A stretch of DNA of 64,000 nucleotides from Sphaerulina vaccinii (lineage: Eukaryota; Ascomycota; Dothideomycetes; Mycosphaerellales; Mycosphaerellaceae). Numbering within the stretch: the stretch's first letter is position 1; each line of letters opens with the position of its first letter. Below the pieces are notes generated by a model, which had not been told where the DNA came from, did no database searches, and saw only the letters and a program-made list of their open reading frames with translations. This document shows positions 43,994 through 54,736 of the stretch, piece after piece. The DNA is taken from the NCBI GenBank assembly GCA_022570795.1, contig JAKUDP010000023.1, positions 124,001 through 188,000 on the forward strand, read 5' to 3'. Position numbers and translations under genes: made by a program.

Positions 43994-46040
43994 TTCTAGA
44001 TCCGCGTGTCGGCGCGTGCGACAAGTGACGCTCGTGTCTCGATCAATGACACGCAGATGATGGCGGTCAACACAGGTTGCGGTCAGCCTCGTGATTGATC
44101 ACACCATCACACTCTCGAGCCCTGCGATGTGTCTAGCCGTCGTGGGACCCGGGAGCCTCTTTCAACGTCTGTCCACTGGGACATAGATTTGATACAACGA
44201 CATGGACTGGAGAAGATCTTGATTTCCATAGCATGCATCTCGGTGGGGTCATACCAAAAGCATGGGCATCGCATTAGCGTTGTGTTCACTGTGCGGCGTT
44301 TGATATTTGAGGCATGCTTGTTTCAGCATTGCCGCGCGAAGCAGTTCTCAGTTGCTGCTGTACCTGGTTATATCCATAACACAAAGCGCCATGAAGATCA
44401 TGGAGACACAGCTTCCACGTACCGAAACGTTAAATTCGCACAAGCCTATTCTACAATAGTGTGCTGGACCAATACATTTCTACCGCGGTCTATCAATAGT
44501 AACGGCATAGACTCAAGACTCTTGACCCTGCTAGCTTGCATGTGCTTCGCTTCCAATGCTTCGGCCAGCTGCGGTGCTCCGCTCATGCATACGGACACGC
44601 ATACGTTCATGAGCGGGACTGTCATATTTCAAACGCCAGGTCCCGAGTTGACAGATCAGGTACATCGTGAAATGTCAAGACAATGCACACACAAACGCAA
44701 GTTTGCTGGCATGAAGTGAAGCAAGCATTTGCTGCGTCTGGACGTCATAGTCCTGTAGCTCGTCTATCTCGGGCTTTCGATGCTGTGTCAAGCCGTCGAC
44801 ACGTACACAGGGGGTCGCAAGGTCGGCTGACAATTCGCGCTAGTTACTGTATGGATCCACACTTTTCTAGTCTCTATACCTCGACAACGAACAACAATAG
44901 GATAATTTTTATATGACAGGATATACTCAGCTCGATGCTGCGATTTATACGCGACTCCTTCGGTCAGAATCCGTTGTGGTTTGAGCCCGCTAGAAAAGTC
45001 GCTTGGTCTATTTGGGGGAGCCCAACCGTATCTCCGACTTTATACTTCCCTGCTGCCTCCAATCTTCGAGTAAGCAAGACAAGTTGTAATATAAAAATGC
45101 TCGCAGCGTTATTTCCTACAACATTGTCCATACAAACTACTCCGTAATATTGCTCTAGAAGAATATACTAGACGCTGAAGAGGGTGGGGTTTTGGTGATG
45201 CTTAGCGTGAATTGTCAGCCGATCTTGCGAACCCCTGTGCGTAGACTGACCACCCGCAGTAGTTCACATGCACCTTGCTGGCTAATGGCTAACTCTCCGT
45301 CCGCGTTGGTGGCATGAACTATGCTTGTGCATTGGCAATCATTCGCTTCTTCTTGCGAGTCTTTCAAGCTTCCTGAACGACGCTATGCCTTGGATATGCA
45401 CAACTTGACAACCAATGCCGTCGCGACATATCGTCACACGCCTCAAAGCAAATCGTTCATGTGCTTCGGATATGGAAGATCTCGGCGCGGTTAGAGCCCT
45501 GCGCGCCGATCCACTGGACTTATGCAACCAAACGCATGAGCTCGAAAATGCCATGGGGGTCGAGGGATGAGTGCCGTGGATGCGGGCATCCTTCTTGAAG
45601 TGGGTGCCGAGACGTTGTAGCGGCAATCATACCAACGAAAAGTCAGACAGTACTCCATCTTCCTCTTACGACCTGTATGGGATCTCACAGGTCTTGACAG
45701 CTGAGATACGGGTGCCTGCTTTTGCTCAACACGCCGCCACGTTGTTCAGGAACAGACGTGACAGAAGGGTTGTTCAAACGCAGAGCTGTGCAAAGTATAA
45801 GAAGTCTGCTCTTCTCAGGCACCAGCTAGAGAATGTATCATCTCACCTGCGGCTAAGTCAAGCTATCTCGTCCTTGATACCCAATTCGCGAGTACTTGCT
45901 TCTTGGTGCGCTGTTGCTCAACTTCAGGCATAGCTACTGTTAGCCTTCTTCACACACATACCTTTCACCTGTTACAGCCAGCCTGCTAGACAGCCAGACC
46001 AACGCCTTCCTTTCCTTCGAAGCAACAACATTTGACGATC
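43994..46040. other. intergenic region
   Basis: About 2 kb. A 196-codon plus frame at 44129-44719 resembles nothing known. The part at 44870-45170 is clearly richer in A/T than its surroundings and may be an old, mutated insertion, but I see no terminal repeats. Confidence 0.45.
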
Positions 46041-46508
46041 ATGTCTTCTACCTCTTCTTCTCAAGGCACTGCTGGCGGTGCCCCATCACCACACCAGGAG
46101 CGACTTATCAGTGAGTAGCACCACTCCTGCAACAACGAATCGATCAAGAACAGGAACAGCATACTGACCGTCCTCTCCAACAGGCTTCTGCCGTCAACAA
46201 GGCGCCCGAACTCCCAACTTCCAGATCGTCTCTGATCGCAGAGGTAAGCCTTCCACCCACACCTCATCTTATCTCCGTCGACTCCTTCTAATCTGTCTCT
46301 CCCAGGTGGACGCACAGCCTGGAGCTGCCTCGTCACCGTCCAAGGTGTACAAGTCCCCGCAAGATTCTGGTACGATGGCCAATATGTCAACAACGCAAAA
46401 GAAGACGCTGCAGAGAAAGCTTTGCAGATGTTGGGTGTTTTGCCTACACCTCCTCAACAACAACAACAGAGTCAGCACCACCGTCAGCAGTATTCTATCA
46501 GCAGCTAA
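46041..46508 (+). CDS. small dsRNA-binding-motif protein
   Basis: Three exons (46041-46110, 46184-46243 and 46306-46508) with introns of 73 and 62 nt (GTGAGT/CAACAG and GTAAGC/CCCAG); 110 aa. Easily missed because no exon exceeds 68 codons. Residues ~15-100 form one double-stranded RNA-binding motif: HQERLISFCRQQGARTPNFQ (helix 1 to strand 1), GGRTAWSCLVTVQGVQVPAR (strands 1-2), and the signature helix NAKEDAAEKALQMLGVLP. The tail is Gln-rich (QQQQQSQHHRQQ). There is no RNase III or other catalytic domain. Stand-alone motifs of this kind can act as RNAi cofactors or RNA-editing/decay adapters; which applies here is unknown. Confidence 0.88.
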
Positions 46509-47365
46509 ATTTCTTGTGCTTTGAAAGATCGTACGACGACGTGAATATCGAATATCGACATCGACATCGACATCGACACGATACAACTTCTCTTCGCAAG
46601 TCGACACAACAGCTTGCTTTCGATCTGGTTTCCAATGTGTTGGATGAGGGTTTTCTTTTGATTTGTAGGATAGCTGGGAGGCATGAATCGGTCTTGGCGC
46701 ATCTTTCTCTTCTGGCTGTGAGGATTGGGTCAAACTGGCAGGGAATGTCAGGCAGGCGGGCGGCCTTGTGTGGGCGCATTGCGAGGATCAGGTCATGGGG
46801 TAGGATGGCATTGCATGCAGCATATGGCCATTGGGTTGCTCGGTTCTCGTTGGCATGGATCAAAATGGGGCATAGCGAGTGGCGGATACTGGCAAATGGC
46901 AGCACTTTCTCTTCTACTTCAATCCGTTGTTTGAGCTCTTCTTCTTCATACTGTTTCGGCGATGTGTCGTTGACTTTCCAAACCTCCTTGCTTTCTCGCG
47001 AGCCAAGCGATTGCTGACTGATCCAAAGCTGAACTCAGGTGAGACCACTCCACACTTTCGCCGTCTTCCGACCGAGATTTCGTGACCCGATGTGACTGTG
47101 CCATGGCGCTCATCAGAAAGATAAGGCTCTCCTGCTCGAGCGATAAAAGAGTTCGCGGATCGCCGCCGTGCATAGCTGATTCGTCGCCATGTCTGTCGGC
47201 GGGATCCATCAAGAAGAAAGCATAACCTTGGAAGGTTTGCAAAAGTAGTGCTTGAAGGAGAACTAGCACACTCTCTTCACATTCCAGCTCATCTCGACTA
47301 GGCAGTTACATGGTATCAAACCTAACTTCTAGCTGAAGCGTGGGCGTCGCATAGCACTGGACAAG
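46509..47365. other. intergenic region
   Basis: About 860 nt: 3' UTR of the dsRNA-binding protein gene (with a hexanucleotide repeat) and the presumed promoter of the purine permease gene. Overlapping frames of 100-167 codons on both strands are not supported. Confidence 0.5.
46554..46577. repeat. (ATCGAC)4 hexanucleotide repeat
   Basis: Four perfect ATCGAC units beginning about 45 nt after the stop codon of the dsRNA-binding protein gene, so probably in its 3' UTR. Confidence 0.85.
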
Positions 47366-49316
47366 ATGGCCTCGGAAGACTACGTCAAGGACGACCATCC
47401 CGACCAGATCTTACCTGATGAGACAGGTCCAAAGAAGACATGGGCCGACCGTCGCAGAGGATTCATCAAGGCATTCACAACAAAAGAGGGCCTCATTGGC
47501 AAATACGACTATGCGTTCCTCTTCACGCCTAACATTCCCTTCATGAAGCGCAAGCGCCGATCTGCTGCACCATTCTTTGGCCTCAATGACAAGATGCCAG
47601 TCTTTCTCGCGCTTCTTCTTGGACTCCAGCACGCTTTGGCTATGCTGGCAGGAATTATCAGTCCGCCGATCATTCTCTCTGGAGCGGCGAACTTGACTGG
47701 CGAAGTACAGAATTATTTGGTCAGCACGGCTCTCATCGTCTGCGCTTTGCTCTCTGCGATACAAATCACACGATTCCGTATATGGGGAACGCCATACCAC
47801 CTCGGCACTGGTCTGATCTCAGTCGTGGGAGTCTCCTTCTCTACTATTCCTGTCGCTACTGGAGCTCTATCGCAAATGTACACCATTGGATATTGTCCAA
47901 CGGCAGCTGATGGTACGAAGCTACCATGTCCTCGTGGATATGGAGCGATTCTGGGAACCCAATGCGTCTGCGCACTTCTGGAAGTCTTCATGTCTTTCAT
48001 TCCTCCGAAATGGCTGAAGAGGATCTTCCCACCTCTCGTTACTGGCCCTACTGTACTGCTTATTGGTGTGAAACTCATCACGACTGGAATGCAGAACTGG
48101 GCAGGAGGCTCCGGGGACTGTTCGGCGCGACCAGACAGCGGAGTGTATTCACTGTGTCCAAGCACTAGTGCTCCACATGCATTGCCGTGGGGAAGTGCTG
48201 AGTTCATCGGGCTGGGCTTCCTCGTATTCTTGACCATCATCCTATGCGAACGATTCGGTGCTCCGATCATGAAGTCTTGCTCAGTAGTCCTGGGTCTGCT
48301 CGTTGGTTGCATCGTTGCTGCAGCATGTGGCTACTTTGATCGAAGTGGTGAGTCTCCGCTTTCACATGCCCACTATATCACATTTGCTGACATTGTCTAG
48401 GTATCGACGCAGCTCCTGTCGCTAGCTTTATCTGGGTACATACCTTTCCCTTGTCTGTCTATGGACCCATTGTGCTACCTATGTTAGCTGTCTACATCGT
48501 GCTCACCATGGAGGCGATTGGAGACGTAACAGCAACCTGCGATGTCAGCAAGCTCCAAGTCGATGGTCCCATGTTCGACAGCAGAATCCAGGGTGGCGTA
48601 TTAGCAGATGGTCTCAACGGCATCCTCGCTGGGTAAGTAGAGCAAGGCTATCTCAACACAACACATACTCGTACTAACCAGAGATAGACTATGCACGATC
48701 ACACCAATGTCTGTCTTCGCACAGAACAATGGTGTCATTGCATTGACCCGATGCGCCAACCGCAAAGCTGGCTACGCGTGCTGCTTTTGGCTCTTCATCA
48801 TGGGCATATTCGCCAAGTTCGCTGCATCTCTGGTTGCGATCCCGTCTGCTGTGCTCGGTGGGATGACCACATTCTTGTTCTCCGCAGTAGCAGTCGCTGG
48901 TATCCGCATCATGTCGACAATGCCATGGACCCGACGCAATCGCTTCATCTTGACAGCAGCTCTCACACTGGGATTCGGTGCGACATTGGTGCCAACTTGG
49001 GTGAGTCTATCACGCATCGCGTACCCAAACACAGCTAATAAAAATCTAGTTCTCCTATGTGTTCACTTACTCCGGAGACAATCGCGCTCTCCTCGGCTTC
49101 TACAACGCGATCTCACTTGTGATGGAGACAGGCTTCGCTGTAGCAGCGTTCCTGGCTCTGGCACTCAACCTCCTTCTACCAGAGGAAGACGAGGATGAGG
49201 ATATCCCTGAACTCACAGCAGATAATGCCGATGATCAAGACGATGCCGAAGAGTGGGATAGGATACGTGCAGTGGACAACGTGCCTAGCAGTACGACCAA
49301 GGGCACGGCATCATAG
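47366..49316 (+). CDS. NAT/NCS2 purine permease (uric acid-xanthine, UapA/UapC-like)
   Basis: Four exons (47366-48347, 48401-48632, 48688-49000 and 49050-49316); introns 53, 55 and 49 nt; 597 aa. The N-terminus has KYDYAFLFTPNIPFMKRKRR before the first membrane segment. Core motifs are GLQHALAMLAGIISPP (TM1), the substrate-site acid in TMEAIGDVTATCDVS (TM8), and the NAT signature QNNGVIALTRCANR (TM10 region). About 14 hydrophobic segments end in an acidic cytosolic tail (LPEEDEDEDIPEL), which in UapA carries endocytosis signals. It is an H+ symporter for xanthine and uric acid at the plasma membrane. These fungal genes are normally induced by purines and repressed by ammonium; no regulatory site was verified here. 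Confidence 0.96.
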
Positions 49317-49573
49317 ACACGATGAGCAATACTCAGAACCATATACTGTCCCTTCACAATATACTCTTGCACCGAGCCATGGGGATGCGGACGGCACTAC
49401 CAAGTTGGGAAAGCCGGCACCCCTCTTTGAACCTCTCCACAGCCATCCTCCATCTGGCCTTCTCCTCTCGTACAAGTACCAAGTCCAGTACCGCAGAGCT
49501 GCACAGTAGTATGCCACGTCGTAGGTGAAGACACGTCTCTCACATCTACCTTAAGAAAGCACCGTATACAGCA

Positions 49574-50750
49574 ATGACCACAGAAACAGCCTCCCGACCA
49601 GCAAAAGAAACCTTCCACTTCATCAACGATCCCGCAGACGCCATAAACGAAGCTCTCACAGGCCTAACATACCTCAAGCCCGACTTATGCTACAACTCCG
49701 AATACAAAATCATCTATCGAGACGACCTAGCAACCTTCAGCGAAAACCATGTCACAACAATCGGCTTCGCAGGAGGAGGCCACGAGCCAATGTTCGGTGG
49801 CTTTGTAGGCCACAACTACCTCTCCGCATATGTCTCAGGAAACATATTCGCTTCTCCGACTGCAGCGCAGATCTTCGAGGCGATTAAGATGTGTCAGCCA
49901 ATTGGTGGGAAAAGCAAGGGAACGTTGATCGTTTGCGGGAACTATACTGGAGATATCTTGAATGCTGGATTGGCGATTACGAGAGCGCAAGCAGCAGGGT
50001 ATAAGGTGTATTTCAAAGCTGTAGGAGATGATGTTGCAGTTGGGAGGAAGAAAGGTGGTAAAGTAGGGAGGAGAGGTTTGAGTGGGCATCTTGTTGCTTT
50101 GAAGAGTGCTTGTGCGCTTGCGGAGAGAGGTGAAGGGTTGGAAAGAGTTGCGGAGGTAATGGAGTACGTTTCGGAGAATGTTGGGACTATTGGCGTGGCA
50201 TTTGATAGGTATGGAAGATTCGAAGACTGGTGTGTGATGTTGATGCTGACAGTTGTGCTGCAGAGTGGCTTTGCCGAATGCTACTTTGACTGATCTCCAG
50301 ACTCTACCAGCTGCTACGATCGAGCTTGGTATGGGTGCGCATGGTGAGCCTGGATTGCAACAGATCTCTCCGATACCTGAGCCAGATGCACTAGTATCAC
50401 AGATGCTGGATCTGCTTCTTGATGTTTCAGACACGGACAGAGCGTTTATTCCGTTCTCGAAGTCCACGTACCCGAGCAGTGACAATGAAGTGGTCCTGTT
50501 ACTCAACAGCTTGGGAAGCACTTCTGATGAGGTACTGGCGAGGTTTGCAGAGTTGGCGAAGGCCGAGCTGGAGAAGCGTGGATTCGTGGTGCGAAGGCTG
50601 ACACTTGGGCCACTTGTCACGAGTCTGAAGATGAGTGGCTTCGGCATCACGGTCTGGAGATTACCTCCTACCAGTGGAGAAGCGCTTGAAAGAGAGGCAG
50701 CGGTGGAGCTCTGGGACTCTCCAGTTGATGTTGTAGCATGGCGGCAGTAG
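49574..50750 (+). CDS. stand-alone DhaK-domain (dihydroxyacetone kinase-like) protein
   Basis: Two exons (49574-50208 and 50264-50750) with a 55-nt intron (GTATGG/GTGCTGCAG); 373 aa. Only the DhaK (Dak1) substrate-binding domain is present. The residues expected to position and covalently hold dihydroxyacetone are all there: H70 in AGGGHEP, D127 in GNYTGDILNAG and H238 in GMGAHGEPGL. Other hallmarks are GNIFASPTAAQIFEAI and GPLVTSLKMSGFGITV. Typical fungal DAK enzymes are ~580 aa, with a C-terminal DhaL ATP-binding domain. That domain is absent here, and the stop is followed after 8 nt by the 3' end of the convergent gene. The glycine loop (usually GGGSGHEP) is also altered. The protein may need a separate DhaL partner, or may have become a sugar-binding regulator or an enzyme for another triose or tetrose. 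Confidence 0.9.
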
Positions 50751-50758
50751 GAACATGT

Positions 50759-51169
50759 CTAATCAACTCTGAACACTTCTTCTAGCGGTCTCCACCTATA
50801 TCACTCTCACGTCAGCTCAGACATCGCAAATAAACAAGAGATCACCCACCATCCTTTCGGATCCGTACTACCTTTCGCTCCATCCACCAGAGTCTCTTGC
50901 ATGCCATCGGTCATCTGCCACCATTCCTGCACCTTTGGATTCGCCTTCATCTTCTCCATATCTGCATCGTAGTCATCGCCGACATACTTCATCGTGGCGA
51001 AGAGAGTCATTGACTGCTCGTCTAGGAAGATGGAGTAGTCGACAATATTGCAGTCTTTGATCTGTTGAAGCACAGCCGGCCAGACAGCATCATGGCAATC
51101 TTTGTAGGCCTGGAGCGACTCGCGCTTGAGACGCACAATCTGTGCGATACGGCGTGGTTCGGGTGACAT
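50759..51169 (-). CDS. L-rhamnose mutarotase family protein
   Basis: Two exons (51169-50850 and 50795-50759) with a 54-nt intron (GTGGGT/GATATAG) splitting a Trp codon; 118 aa. The tiny last exon supplies the conserved C-terminus, giving GWWRPLEEVFRVD. The fold markers are RIAQIVRLKRESLQAYKDCH, DAVWPAVLQQI, VDYSIFLDE, TLFATMKYVGDD and VQEWWQMTDGM. Y22 and H26 match the conserved Tyr/His region of bacterial RhaM. The enzyme interconverts alpha and beta anomers of L-rhamnose. It lies tail to tail with the DhaK-domain gene, 8 nt apart, so the two 3' UTRs must overlap. The fungal L-rhamnose pathway is usually oxidative, so a mutarotase would serve uptake or the dehydrogenase step; this is inference. 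Confidence 0.93.
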
Positions 51170-51506
51170 GGCTTTCGTGTTGTGTCGAGGGGATCGTGGT
51201 GCAGAGCTTGAACAGCTTGCAAGCTATGTTTTGTACCTGATCTCTTCGGTGCAGCTAGGGCCGAGGCAATGCCTATTCAATGTGGAGCCAGATGGGTCCA
51301 GACAATAGAGCTCATAGTCGCGCTTCTCGTGGCCATAAGGGCTGCATGCAAAAGCCTCTGGTCATGTCCAGAAGGAAGTGTATGCGCGTTAGTCTGGGAA
51401 CGCACGCGTAATGCCATTGCTGGCAATTTGACTCTCACCTTGGCTAACAATCTTGCAGCAGAACGCCAAGGTATATATATCATAGTCGAAGGTCGGGAAT
51501 CTGCAG

Positions 51507-52627
51507 TTACGCAGCGTTGTCAGAGTAGGATCCAAAGATGAGAGCCTTCCCAGTATCTTTCACTCCGCGATGCTGGGCTGCTTCGAGATTCAGCAAAAGT
51601 TGGCCAGTGGAAATCAAGATCTCTGGTCATGGTGTCAGTGTGTGGCGTTCATGGATTCAACCTCATATGACTTACCCTCCAGCTCAACTTCATATGATAC
51701 TGGCAACTCGATTTCATCAACATGGGCTAAGATTGGCTGATCACGTCTCCATTTCTTCTCCTTCACGCGGAACTTGATACCAAAGTCCTCGCGTCCGGTA
51801 TTGAGCCACAGGATACTAGGGTCCTTGTGAGGATTCGCAATCGTTGTGATACTGTTCGATCGAGTCGTGCGGTTGCCGTCGCTATCTTCATGAATGATCG
51901 CTATCTGTTCACCGTCTGCCCACTGCTTCCTCTCGCATTGTTTCGACAACCATTCTCTCCACACGCGGATCGTGCCTCTACAGACTTCGACGATGTTGCA
52001 CATGATGCCAAGTGTGGTCTCGCGTCGGCCTAGGAAGGCGAGTGTCTCGAGTTGCGAGAAGAGACAGCCGGCATCGATATGTACGGTTCTGGCCACAGCG
52101 TTCCCAGCATCTGCGAGCTTGGCTGCTGCTGCTTCAGCAGGAACATATGTCCGAGAGCCCGGAATGTCGCCTGCAGGATGAGGTCGAGGCATGCTCAGCC
52201 AGTCGGGCTCTTTTGTAACAGGTCTGAACCTCGAACGAAGCTGCCCCATTTGTTTTATGATACCGACATATTTGTCACCACGCTCGATGTCTTTACTCAG
52301 TTCTTGCATGCCACCTGTGCCTAAAGCCGTACAGAGAACCTTCTGGAGCGTCCATTTGGCTGCTGGAGGCCCACATTCTAGATAGAGCGTGTACCCATCG
52401 AGGGCTGCTGCAAGCTGGAGCTTCTGATGGAGTAAACGTACGATAAGACAATGGAAGTGGCGATTCGTGGTGGAGAACTGGACCAGTTCCTTCGTTGCGA
52501 AGCTGCTCAAGATGCTCAGGAGTATCTACAATGCAATCAGTCTGGGCTGCCCATGGTTGGAGTGAATGCTGAATACTTCATTGGGTAGGACGAAGATGCC
52601 ACGCGAGGCCTGGTCTACGTTCGCCAT
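51507..52627 (-). CDS. F-box protein, three exons
   Basis: Exons 52627-52577, 52525-51676 and 51622-51507, introns 51 and 53 nt, all in frame; 338 aa. The first splice joins MANVDQASRGIFVLPNE to ILLSILSSFATKELVQFSTT, recreating an F-box (LPNEILLSILSSF...L..FSTTNRHFHCLI) right at the N-terminus. The last splice avoids an early stop and adds ILISTGQLLLNLEAAQHRG to the C-terminus. The middle has an Ala-rich helix (AEAAAAKLADAGNAVA) and no leucine-rich or WD repeats. F-box proteins usually dock on Skp1 to bring targets to an SCF ubiquitin ligase; the target is unknown. The first intron's donor (GTATTC) is weak, so the N-terminal exon is slightly less certain than the rest. Confidence 0.8.
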
Positions 52628-52867
52628 GGTCACGACAATGCTACAGAGTATAGAGTGCAGTATGAGTACAATTCACTGTGGGAGAATGATGCCGTGTTGA
52701 TAGACATCGACGGTTCAAAGGATGATGCATGATGCTCGCTCCTTCCTCGTCACGAGATCCGTGCCACTAGCGTGCCTTCCCGCGACGCGTATCGAGAACT
52801 TTGAGATTGACTTCACGTCTCGACTTCCACGACATCGACATTGACATCACATACACTCCTCGCTGCA

Positions 52868-54736
52868 ATGGCCCACACTACACGACCGAGTGTTCAGGAC
52901 TATGTGCACACGAAGAATGGCATGCCGCAATTCGATGGCGCTCCTGATGCGAAGCCACGCAAGATACCCGTCAACCTCAATGGCATCGAAAAGATGAAAC
53001 GGCCAGCTACACCACGCCGCAAGTCGCAGTCAAACACGCAGAATGCGCACCATGGCGAACATGGAATACGTAGAACAGCTCTGCGTTCGCACTCCGGCAA
53101 CAGAATGCTCTCAACAGACGCTAGCAACGCTGATCAGACATCCGCCTCCGGAAGCACCCAACACGCAAAGCAAGGTAAATCACACAAGATATCGGTCCAG
53201 GTCAAGCCTTCAGCAGACATCGAGGCAGCTGATTCAGGAAGCGAAGAGACTGATACTGATGCTGATACTGATGATGAAGGTAACAATCTTCCACATCACC
53301 CTGTCAACCAGGGCCATTCACAAGCTCACGGTCTGCACACAGCCCATGCTATTGCTGAGCGTCGCATTTCTGGCGACTCCTATCCTGCTACGACTTCAGG
53401 TCGTCCCTCGGAAGTTGACGAGGGTGAGGCTCGGGCAGCGCAGGCTCACGCTCAAGCTCAAGCTCGTGGCATGCTACCTCCTTCGTCTATGACTGTGCGA
53501 GGTTCAGGAGCTCGGAGCGGCATGACTGCCCCAAACGACGTTCTACCGCAACCTGGTGCGCAGATTCAAGCCAGTCAGCCGTTGCATGGTGGAACTGGTC
53601 TGATGGCGGGTGTCACTGAAGGCTTTTCATTTGGACCGCCTCCAGGTGCAGCACAGCTCAACATTAGTAGACCCTTTCCTGGAGGTCAGCAAGCAATACC
53701 AGCTCCGCAGCAGAGCCATGGTCAACAGCATCACACCGCAAACCATCCACTGCCTATGCAGCAGAACCATCCACAGCCTGTGCAGCAGAACCATGGCCAC
53801 CAGCAGTCAAACATCAATCAGCAATTCCAGCAGCCTCACGCCATCGCATCACGACCTCTGGTAGATCCATCGCCTGCTCCCAGACAGCCAGCTGTCGAGA
53901 AGCAAACATTCATGCAACCTCCTGCTAAGACTGTCGTGGCCCAGGATTCTCGTCGAACCCCATTGGAGGATGTCCGCAATGAGTACGTTGAGCCTGGAGC
54001 TCAACACTTCAGCCACTCGCCTGATCCTGAGCAGCGTGCGCGCAAGAGCCGCACGACGACTCCAAACGCCACTGCAGCTCAGTCTGAGTTGCCACAGCCA
54101 AGTGACCATGAGTTTTCGGAGGAGTTTAATTATCGCAATGACGCTGGTGGACAGGAATACGAGGGCATGGATGAGCAACAGCAGTACTTCGAAGATCAGC
54201 AACCCGAGCATCAGAATCCCCAAGATCAGCGATCCGATCAGCAGTTCCCAGAAGGCCATCACCAAGAGCGCAAGACGGATTACGATAATACTGAGCTATT
54301 CAAGAAGACATATGAAGAGATCAAGGGGCAGTCTTTCGACCTTGACCCAAACGCCGAGCCCTTCACCTTACCGGAAGACCTCCCAGCAGACGAGCTTCAG
54401 GACAAGCTTGTCAGCGTGATGAAGCTGCCCCAGTCACAGAACCAAAACCCGCAGGCTGAGTTCTTCAGATCAATGACTGCACGCGATTGGGAAGAATCTG
54501 GCGACTGGTTTCTCGATCGCTTCGGCAATCTCATCGACAAGTTGAAGACCGCTCGCAAGGAGAAGCGAAAGATAGCACGCGAATTCGAGAACGAGATCGA
54601 GCAACGCCACGATGCAGTGGCCAAGAAACAGAAGTTGACGGACTCTGCGCTGAGCGTGATGAAGACGAGTGGCGGCAAAGTACTCGACAACACCCCAAAG
54701 AAGAAGAAGAAGAAGTCAATGAAGCCGAAGAAGTGA
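52868..54736 (+). CDS. ECM11-domain protein
   Basis: Single exon, 622 aa from MAHTTRPSVQDYVHTKNGMP; the frame is open to an upstream ATG at 52841. Most of the protein is disordered and rich in Gln, His and Pro, with basic N-terminal segments (RPATPRRKS). The C-terminal ~160 residues match the ECM11 family: ELFKKTYEEIKGQSFDLDP, EFFRSMTARDWEESGDWFLD, RFGNLIDKLKTARKEKRKIA, then a coiled coil REFENEIEQRHDAVAKKQK and a Lys-rich tail (PKKKKKKSMKPKK). In budding yeast Ecm11 is a SUMO-modified component of the meiotic synaptonemal complex central element. In filamentous fungi the function is less clear. The basic tail suggests a nuclear protein. Confidence 0.88.
   Translation: MAHTTRPSVQDYVHTKNGMPQFDGAPDAKPRKIPVNLNGIEKMKRPATPRRKSQSNTQNAHHGEHGIRRTALRSHSGNRMLSTDASNADQTSASGSTQHAKQGKSHKISVQVKPSADIEAADSGSEETDTDADTDDEGNNLPHHPVNQGHSQAHGLHTAHAIAERRISGDSYPATTSGRPSEVDEGEARAAQAHAQAQARGMLPPSSMTVRGSGARSGMTAPNDVLPQPGAQIQASQPLHGGTGLMAGVTEGFSFGPPPGAAQLNISRPFPGGQQAIPAPQQSHGQQHHTANHPLPMQQNHPQPVQQNHGHQQSNINQQFQQPHAIASRPLVDPSPAPRQPAVEKQTFMQPPAKTVVAQDSRRTPLEDVRNEYVEPGAQHFSHSPDPEQRARKSRTTTPNATAAQSELPQPSDHEFSEEFNYRNDAGGQEYEGMDEQQQYFEDQQPEHQNPQDQRSDQQFPEGHHQERKTDYDNTELFKKTYEEIKGQSFDLDPNAEPFTLPEDLPADELQDKLVSVMKLPQSQNQNPQAEFFRSMTARDWEESGDWFLDRFGNLIDKLKTARKEKRKIAREFENEIEQRHDAVAKKQKLTDSALSVMKTSGGKVLDNTPKKKKKKSMKPKK

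Noticed and set aside
44129..44719. 196-codon plus-strand frame
   Set aside because: Within reach of chance for this window size, with no motif, weak codon pattern and no neighbouring splice sites that extend it.
47713..48312. 199-codon minus-strand frame
   Set aside because: Antisense to the purine permease; composition mirrors membrane codons.
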